Of a stretch of DNA of 54,275 nt, positions 48,884 through 54,275 are shown in pieces. The notes below the pieces were generated by a model. The model saw nothing but the letters and a program-made list of their open reading frames with translations, searched no databases and was not told the DNA's origin. This DNA comes from Frankiaceae bacterium (GTDB lineage: Bacteria > Actinomycetota > Actinomycetes > JAFAQI01), in the NCBI GenBank assembly GCA_019239875.1, contig JAFAZI010000134.1:1-54275 (forward strand), read 5' to 3'. The number at the start of each line of letters is the position of its first letter. Position 1 is the stretch's first letter. The position numbers were made by a program, and so were the translations under genes.

Positions 48884-49755
48884 ACGACAGCGCCTGCCTG
48901 CTGGCGACGGATCTGCCGCGCCAGCATGTAGTCGGCGAACCGGGCGCTCGGGATCGCCAGCACGATGAACAGCAACGCAGCGACGACGTACGGCGTGTAG
49001 TTGTACGTCGAGTAGTTGTCGATCTGCGCGGCTCGCACCGCGTCGATGACGCCGAGGATCGACACCAGGCCGACATCCTTCTGGAGCGAGACGAAGTCGT
49101 TGAGCAGCGGCGGGATCACCGCCCGCACGGCCTGCGGCAGCACGACCAGCCGCATCGTCTGAGCGTGGTTCAGACCCAACGATCGAGCCGCCGCGCGCTG
49201 GCTCGGATGGACGGACAGGATCCCGGCCCTGAAGACCTCGGCGTGGTAGGCGCCGTAGGACAGCACCAGGCAGACCGTTCCGAGGGTGATCCCCGAGGAC
49301 GGCAACCATGATTCGCCGAGCGCCGGGATGCCGAACCCGATCAGATAGAGCAGGACGATCAGCGGGATGCCGCGGAAGACGTCGACGTACACCGTGAGGA
49401 TCCCGCGGACGGGGAAGAACACCGCACCCTTGACGGTCCGCAACGCTGCGACGGTCAACCCCACCGGGAGGATGATCGCCTCGGCAACTGCGAGGATCCG
49501 AAGGTTGGTCCAGAGGCCGTGAAGCACCCGCGGGAACGAGTCCGAGAACTGCGACCCGCTGAAGTACGTCGACTTGACCTGCTCCCAGCCCGGCGCGTGC
49601 GTCACCGCGACGAGCAGGACTCCGGCGAACACGAGCGTGCTGACCGCGGCGATGGCGGTCGACCGCCATGCCCGCTGCCGCCGGTAGCGGCGACGATCCA
49701 ACTCGACCGCGCTGAGCGCGACCGTCCCCTCAGCAGCCGAGGGCTGCGTGCTCAC
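48880..49755 (-). CDS. Amino-acid ABC transporter permease
   Basis: The 291-residue protein has an N-terminal soluble part, one anchor helix (about 33-52), and a PAAT-type permease core with five helices. The EAA loop is EVFRAGILSVHPSQRAAARSLGLNHAQTMRLVVLPQA, which contacts the ATPase. One permease gene is present, so it should form a homodimer. It overlaps the ATPase gene and the binding-protein gene by 4 bases each. Confidence 0.9.
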   Translation of the reverse strand: MSTQPSAAEGTVALSAVELDRRRYRRQRAWRSTAIAAVSTLVFAGVLLVAVTHAPGWEQVKSTYFSGSQFSDSFPRVLHGLWTNLRILAVAEAIILPVGLTVAALRTVKGAVFFPVRGILTVYVDVFRGIPLIVLLYLIGFGIPALGESWLPSSGITLGTVCLVLSYGAYHAEVFRAGILSVHPSQRAAARSLGLNHAQTMRLVVLPQAVRAVIPPLLNDFVSLQKDVGLVSILGVIDAVRAAQIDNYSTYNYTPYVVAALLFIVLAIPSARFADYMLARQIRRQQAGAVV

Positions 49756-50639
49756 TGCAGGACCGGGGCGTTACCCGCCTGTGCCAACCACTTGTCCTGG
49801 ATCTTCGCCAGCGTGCCGTCTGACCGCAGTGCGTCGACCGCCTTGCTCACGCACGACGTCATCGCGCTGTTCTTGTTGAGCAATGCGCCGAACTGCTCTG
49901 GAGTGCCGCCCGCCGAGGGGAGCTGTCCGACGATCACGCCGTGCGGGATCTGGACCGCCGTCATGAAGAACGCGGTCGGGAGGTCGACGACGATCGCGTC
50001 GACCTGGCCGTTCTTCAGCGCCTGCACCACATCGCTGTTGCTGTTGTAGACACCAGGCGTCGGGTTGGGCTGGATCTGATCGGTGATCGCCGAGTAGCTC
50101 GTGGTGCCGACCTGAGCGCCCAGCTTGAGGGCTTTGAGACCCGCAAGGGTGGTGATCCCGTCGGCTTTCGACCCAGCTGTCGTGACGACCGACTGGGTCA
50201 CGTCGTAGTACGGCGAGGAGAAGTCGACCACCTGCTGCCGCTTCGCCGTGATGGAGAACTCGTCGAGGTCGAAGTCGAAGTTCTTCGGACCGGGACTGAT
50301 CGCCTGGTCGAAGGTGATGTGGCTGAAGTCGATCTGGTCGGGCGTGTATCCGAGCTTGTCGGCGATGGCGAAGTTGACCGCGCCCTCGAACCCCTTGCCG
50401 TTGCTGGGGTCGTTGCCCTTGAACCACGGTGGGTACACCGGCTGGTCGACGCCGATGGTGAGCTTGCCGGCCTTCAGCGTGTGCATCACATCAGGCGTGC
50501 AGCCGGGGATTGCTCCAGCGGCGGTCGATGATGTCGTGTCGGTTCCGGTCGGCGTACCTCCCGAACTACTGCTTCCGCAGCCGGCAACGACAACCGAAGT
50601 CGCGGCCAGCGCCGCCAGGCCCAGAGCGACGCGATTCAC
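49752..50639 (-). CDS. Amino-acid ABC transporter substrate-binding lipoprotein
   Basis: The 295-residue product has a lipobox VVAGC with Cys21, so it is anchored outside the membrane. The mature part follows the SBP_bac_3 pattern: KLTIGVDQPVYPPWF, FEGAVNFAIADKLGY, DEFSITAKRQQVVDFSSPYYDV and LGAQVGTTSYSAI. The region GQVDAIVVDLPTAFF is the second-domain hinge. The family binds polar amino acids or opines. GTG 50639 has AAGGAG 5 bases upstream. Confidence 0.9.
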   Translation of the reverse strand: MNRVALGLAALAATSVVVAGCGSSSSGGTPTGTDTTSSTAAGAIPGCTPDVMHTLKAGKLTIGVDQPVYPPWFKGNDPSNGKGFEGAVNFAIADKLGYTPDQIDFSHITFDQAISPGPKNFDFDLDEFSITAKRQQVVDFSSPYYDVTQSVVTTAGSKADGITTLAGLKALKLGAQVGTTSYSAITDQIQPNPTPGVYNSNSDVVQALKNGQVDAIVVDLPTAFFMTAVQIPHGVIVGQLPSAGGTPEQFGALLNKNSAMTSCVSKAVDALRSDGTLAKIQDKWLAQAGNAPVLQ

Positions 50640-50644
50640 GAGTA

Positions 50645-50650
50645 CTCCTT
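50645..50650 (-). promoter_or_regulatory. Ribosome-binding site for the binding-protein gene
   Basis: AAGGAG lies 5 bases before GTG 50639 and overlaps the stop region of the aldehyde dehydrogenase gene, supporting the GTG start and translational linkage. Confidence 0.65.
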
Positions 50651-52397
50651 AACCCCGCATAGCGGTAGTGACGAGACCAGGCAGTTTGGCCCACGAGGGC
50701 TTGGCCATCAACTTGGCGAACATCTCGCCAGATTTGTGTGCGGTCTTGTTCGTGGCGAACCAGGTCGGCTTGAACGGCATCCGGAACGGCCCTCGGACCA
50801 CCGTCTTGTCGATGTCGGACTCCGCAAGCATGATCGAGTTGTGCACGAAGCCGATGCCTGACTGCACGTCGTCGATCGTGTGTCCGGGGTAGGCACCCCA
50901 CGGTGTCGACCCGAGCAGGAAGCCGATCGCGCACCAGTGGTTGACGCCGATGGTCCCGTACTTGAGGTCGGCAATCCCCTGCTCCACCGCACGGTTGATC
51001 TCGGGGTTCTTCATCGACTTCGGGTGCACGATGATCGAGCAGCCGAGGGTCCCCCATATTCCGTCGTTCGCAAACGCGACCGCCTTGCGGATGTAGTCGA
51101 CCGTGCCGCTCGCGTCGATCCCGACCTCACCGAAGATGCCGTTGAAGGCCTCGGTCGAGAACGCGATCTCGTTCTCGGCGTCGGGACGCAGCCCAGGGAT
51201 CATCGTCCACGGCACGCAGCCGGGGCCGTCGTCGCCAAATCGCTCGGCTTCCGGATGAGCCTCGACGAAGGTGTCGAACCTCGCCCTGGCGCCCGGGTAG
51301 TACGGGTGGCGCTGTGCCGTGCCCTGCAACGTCTCGCCGACCGCCTTGAGCAGTGCGTCGCGCTGATCCCAGTTGTTGTCGGTGATGATCGCTCGCAGCG
51401 CGATGCAGTTGAAACCAGCGTTCTGGCTGAGCATCGAGGCGATGTTCTGCGCCTGGAAGGCGATGTCCTTCGCCGTCCACGGGCCGGGTACGACGATGAC
51501 CGGCGACACGTTGCCCAGCTCCCCCGTCACCGGCTTCGTCACGATCGGGTCGAGCTTCGCCTTGCGGGCTTGGCCCTCCGGGCCACCGCCGAACACGATC
51601 GCTTCGAACGTCTTGTCGGAGCCGGTGACGTGGACGTCGGCGACGCTCTCGTGCCGCACGAGATGGGTGCCGACCTCTGCCCCGCCGTACACGATTCGCA
51701 GCACGCCACGGTCGATGAGCTCTTTGCAGATCGTCGTGAAGATCGGGCCCAAGTAGTCGTTGACCGGATTCATCTTGAGGATCACCGGGTGGCGCGCGAT
51801 GAACAGTCGATCGATCGCGTCGGTGATCGGGATCGAGGCCTGGTTACCGGCACCGAGGACCAGTGAGACCCCGGGCTCGCCGCCGCCGAACCATGCCTTG
51901 GCCTGGTTCTCGACCGCCTGGCTGCCGGTGACGCCGCGGCGCAGCCAGACCTCCGCAGTGAAGCCGGACAACGCGGCCTTGTCGAAGGCGTCGACCGGGA
52001 AGGCCGGAATGGCGGTGTGACCGCCCGTGACCGGGTGCGGTTTGCCCGGCAGGGTGGGCTTCTTGCCCGCGGCGATGTCGCGCATCGCGGCGGCCAGCAG
52101 GCGCAGGTAGCGCGCCGTGACCGTGATGTTGGCCCACTCCTCGCCGGCGACCGGCTGGTCGCTGGGGATCTGCTTGCCGGCGCAGCACGCGTCCACCCAC
52201 GTCTGCGAGTGCGCGACCACGGCGTCGTTGAGTCGCTCGAGGAGGCCGATCAGGTCCGCAGGTTTCTCCTCGAACCAGCTCTTGGCGTTGTCCGCGAGTA
52301 CTGCGATCGCGGCGTCACAGTCCGCAATCGAGGTGGCGGCCTGGGTCGCCGTCGCCTCAGGAATCGCAATCGTGCCGTGCTCAGCCAGCTGCGTCAT
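50649..52397 (-). CDS. Aldehyde dehydrogenase family protein, long form
   Basis: The 582-residue protein has the ALDH fold with VADVHVTGSDKTFEAI, general-base Glu293 in TGELGNVSPVIV and nucleophile Cys331 in SQNAGFNCIALRA. The Glu-Cys distance is 38, slightly longer than the usual 34. The N-terminal ~150 residues form an additional helical segment and the C-terminal part contains a long insert, so the protein is about 80 residues larger than ordinary ALDHs. ATG 52397 was chosen over a longer frame upstream. The ABC importer genes follow at 9 bases, so the ALDH may act on the imported amine or amino-acid-derived aldehyde; this is an inference. Confidence 0.87.
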   Translation of the reverse strand: MTQLAEHGTIAIPEATATQAATSIADCDAAIAVLADNAKSWFEEKPADLIGLLERLNDAVVAHSQTWVDACCAGKQIPSDQPVAGEEWANITVTARYLRLLAAAMRDIAAGKKPTLPGKPHPVTGGHTAIPAFPVDAFDKAALSGFTAEVWLRRGVTGSQAVENQAKAWFGGGEPGVSLVLGAGNQASIPITDAIDRLFIARHPVILKMNPVNDYLGPIFTTICKELIDRGVLRIVYGGAEVGTHLVRHESVADVHVTGSDKTFEAIVFGGGPEGQARKAKLDPIVTKPVTGELGNVSPVIVVPGPWTAKDIAFQAQNIASMLSQNAGFNCIALRAIITDNNWDQRDALLKAVGETLQGTAQRHPYYPGARARFDTFVEAHPEAERFGDDGPGCVPWTMIPGLRPDAENEIAFSTEAFNGIFGEVGIDASGTVDYIRKAVAFANDGIWGTLGCSIIVHPKSMKNPEINRAVEQGIADLKYGTIGVNHWCAIGFLLGSTPWGAYPGHTIDDVQSGIGFVHNSIMLAESDIDKTVVRGPFRMPFKPTWFATNKTAHKSGEMFAKLMAKPSWAKLPGLVTTAMRG

Positions 52398-52446
52398 ATG
52401 TCTGACCTCCGCCCAAAAGTATGACCGACGCGCGTAGGTTGAGCGA

Positions 52447-53631
52447 ATGAGCGTCGCGGAGCTCGCTGCCGACACGTTGGAGGACCTGGTCCAGCTACGG
52501 CGGGCCCTCCATCAGACTCCCGAGCTAGGCCTGGACCTCCCCCGCACCCAGGAGCTCGTACTGACCGCGCTCGACGGTCTGCCGCTGGAGATCTCGACCG
52601 GAAGCTCGCTGTCGTCGGTGACCGCCGTGCTCCGTGGCGGCGGAGACGGTTCGCGGACCGTGCTGCTGCGCGGCGACATGGATGCCCTTCCGGTCGTTGA
52701 GCGCACCGGGCTGGATTTCGCCTCGCGGAGCGCGAACATGCACGCCTGCGGACACGATCTGCACACGGCCATGCTGGTCGGAGCCGCGCGCGTGCTGACC
52801 GCGCAGCGAGCCGACCTACCAGGCGATGTCGTGTTCATGTTCCAGCCGGGAGAAGAAGGCCACGACGGGGCGCGTCACATGGTCGATGAGGGTGTGCTCG
52901 ACGCGGCTGGTCGCCGGGCCGATGCGGCGCTCGCGCTGCACGTCACGTCCGCCATGCTGCCGGCCGGCTACTTCGCCAGCCGCGCCGGAACGATCATGTC
53001 CGCGGCAGACACGCTGCGAGTCCGGGTGCACGGCGCGGGCGGACACGGTTCCGCCCCGCATCGCGCCAAGGACCCGATCCCTGCCGCCTGCGAGATGGTG
53101 ACCGCGCTTCAGACCTTCGTGACCCGCCGCTTCGACGTGTTCGACCCGGTGATCATCACGGTCGGGCAGTTCCACGCGGGTACCCAGGACAACGTGATCC
53201 CCGACGACGCGTACTTCGAGGCGACGGTGCGCTCGTTCACCCCGGCGGCGCACGAGCGACTGATCAACGAGATCACCCAGGTCTGTACGGGGATCGGCAA
53301 CGCCCATGGCCTAGAGGTCGACGCCGTACTCGACATCGCCTATCCGGTCACGGTCAACACGGCGGCACAGGTCGATCTCGCACACCAGACCGTGAACGAG
53401 GCGTTCGGGCCGGACCGCTGGATCTCGCTGCCCGATCCGCTGTCGGGTTCGGAGGACTTCTCGCGAGTGCTCGACCAGGTGCCGGGCGCGATGGTGTTCC
53501 TCGGAGCTTGCGTCGGCGACCCCGAGAAAGCGGCGTTCAACCATTCCCCGCAGGCCGCCTTCGACGACTCGGTGATGGCCAACGGCGTCACCGTGTACGC
53601 CGACTTCGCCCTGCGCGCGCTCGCCGAGTGA
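52447..53631 (+). CDS. M20 family amidohydrolase
   Basis: The 394-residue protein has [63 protein letters not shown] and [14 protein letters not shown], the metal-ligand and catalytic blocks of the amidohydrolase branch (hippurate/IAA-amino acid hydrolases). It cleaves acyl amino acids or related amides. ATG 52447 is divergent from the aldehyde dehydrogenase gene, with 49 bases between. Its GTGA stop overlap with the next gene shows translational coupling. Confidence 0.9.
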   Translation: MSVAELAADTLEDLVQLRRALHQTPELGLDLPRTQELVLTALDGLPLEISTGSSLSSVTAVLRGGGDGSRTVLLRGDMDALPVVERTGLDFASRSANMHACGHDLHTAMLVGAARVLTAQRADLPGDVVFMFQPGEEGHDGARHMVDEGVLDAAGRRADAALALHVTSAMLPAGYFASRAGTIMSAADTLRVRVHGAGGHGSAPHRAKDPIPAACEMVTALQTFVTRRFDVFDPVIITVGQFHAGTQDNVIPDDAYFEATVRSFTPAAHERLINEITQVCTGIGNAHGLEVDAVLDIAYPVTVNTAAQVDLAHQTVNEAFGPDRWISLPDPLSGSEDFSRVLDQVPGAMVFLGACVGDPEKAAFNHSPQAAFDDSVMANGVTVYADFALRALAE

Positions 53632-54233
53632 CGGCTCGGCGATTCGTTCTGGCGTCGGCATCGCCAGCGCGGTTGCGGCTGCTGCGTGACGCGGGGATCG
53701 AGCCGCAGGTGGTCGTCAGTGGCGTCGACGAGGACGGCTTTCCGGTCGAAGATCCGCACCAGCTCGTCGAGCTGCTGGCGACGGCGAAAGCGGGCGCTGT
53801 CGCGATCGACCTGACGGAGCCCGCCCTCGTGCTCGGGTGCGACTCGATGCTCGAGTTCTACGGCGAGGTGCTCGGCAAGCCCGGTACGGCGGAGGCGGCG
53901 ACCCAACGCTGGCAACGGATGCGCGGCAAGACGGGCCGCCTTCTGACCGGACACTGCGTGATCGACACGGCAACCGGGCGCCGGGCAACCGGGGTTGGCG
54001 AGACGGTGGTGCACTTCGGCACACCGTCCGACGCCGAGGTCGCGTCCTACGTCGCCAGCGGAGAACCACTGCACGTGGCCGGAGCATTCACTCTCGATGG
54101 CAAGGCGGCACCGTTCATCGACGGCATCGAGGGCGACGCGAGCAACGTGATCGGCCTGTCGCTGCCGTTGCTGCGACGTTTGCTGGCCGAGCTGGGGGTC
54201 GGTATCACGGAGCTATGGAACGAGAACCGCTGA
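53628..54233 (+). CDS. maf: Maf family nucleotide pyrophosphatase
   Basis: The 201-residue protein has [59 protein letters not shown] and [18 protein letters not shown], the full pattern of Maf/YhdE proteins. Maf hydrolyses noncanonical or modified nucleotides. GTG 53628 overlaps the M20 gene stop (GTGA). The start of the next gene (ATG 54215) overlaps the Maf 3' end by 19 bases. Confidence 0.93.
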   Translation: MTARRFVLASASPARLRLLRDAGIEPQVVVSGVDEDGFPVEDPHQLVELLATAKAGAVAIDLTEPALVLGCDSMLEFYGEVLGKPGTAEAATQRWQRMRGKTGRLLTGHCVIDTATGRRATGVGETVVHFGTPSDAEVASYVASGEPLHVAGAFTLDGKAAPFIDGIEGDASNVIGLSLPLLRRLLAELGVGITELWNENR

Positions 54234-54275
54234 AAATCGGACCGATCACGGTCGATCCGCCAGTGGTGCTCGCCC
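54215..54275 (+). CDS. dus: tRNA-dihydrouridine synthase, 5' fragment
   Basis: ATG 54215 begins [20 protein letters not shown], which matches the N-terminus of actinobacterial DusB-type tRNA-dihydrouridine synthases. The gene is cut by the window end after 20 codons. It overlaps the Maf gene by 19 bases. Confidence 0.75.
   Translation, partial: MEREPLKIGPITVDPPVVLA

Noticed and set aside
1-54275. tRNA, rRNA or prophage genes
   Set aside because: No cloverleaf-like sequence, CCA end, rRNA conserved stretch, integrase, transposase or phage structural protein was recognised on reading.

Overview
The window is high-GC, densely packed DNA with frequent GTG starts, 4-nt ATGA/GTGA stop-start overlaps and intergenic gaps mostly under 120 bases. 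It carries an F420-type luciferase-like oxidoreductase, a PtpA-like low-molecular-weight tyrosine phosphatase, DUF4328 and DUF4192 proteins, a TspO protein and a WxG-type toxin. Together these point to a chromosomal segment of an actinomycete (Actinomycetota); the order cannot be fixed from sequence reading alone. I found no rRNA, tRNA, CRISPR array, insertion sequence or prophage gene. Starts were chosen by family length, overlap with neighbours and visible ribosome-binding sites.

Region 1 (1-8404) is the most unusual part. Four paralogous PAPS-type sulfotransferase-fold genes lie within 6 kb. Two of them are each preceded by an overlapping ORF of about 60 codons, and these small proteins resemble each other and the C-terminal tail of the fourth sulfotransferase. 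The minus-strand run small protein, sulfotransferase, small protein, sulfotransferase, homogentisate dioxygenase looks like one transcript. The fourth sulfotransferase is coupled by overlap to a channel-like membrane protein.

Region 2 (8470-17267) begins with a small helical partner gene overlapping a WxG-type polymorphic toxin with a CdiA-CT RNase A-like C-terminus and no evident immunity gene. Housekeeping and metabolic genes follow: a (3R)-hydroxyacyl-CoA dehydrogenase-type SDR, TspO, a secreted cysteine-repeat protein, a nitrilase-family amidase, another SDR, a DapC-like aminotransferase, and two tandem DUF4328 membrane proteins. A strong hairpin plus tandem repeat lies at 12801-12917.

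Region 3 (17360-26378) carries SppA-type peptidase, a flavodoxin-like protein, a disulfide oxidoreductase with Tyr replacing the active-site His, an alpha/beta hydrolase, an S51 peptidase, a FUSC-type membrane protein, a spermidine synthase-like protein and an EamA exporter. Region 4 (26379-31942) holds 31-bp tandem repeats, a truncated DUF4192-like gene, a coupled flavin monooxygenase/amine oxidase/beta-propeller operon and an intact DUF4192 gene.

Region 5 (32037-47776) is mixed: PtpA, F420 oxidoreductase, GT-C-like membrane protein, SDR, TypA/BipA, adenosine deaminase, exonuclease III, a GH3 enzyme with an altered acid/base loop, histidine phosphatase, SGNH hydrolase, AlkB-like dioxygenase, aldo/keto reductase and GrpB. 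Related palindromes sit at three convergent gene junctions. Region 6 (47773-54275) is a five-gene operon (aldehyde dehydrogenase, then a polar amino-acid-type ABC importer, then a SnoaL-like protein) divergent from an M20 amidohydrolase/Maf/Dus run whose last gene is cut by the window end.
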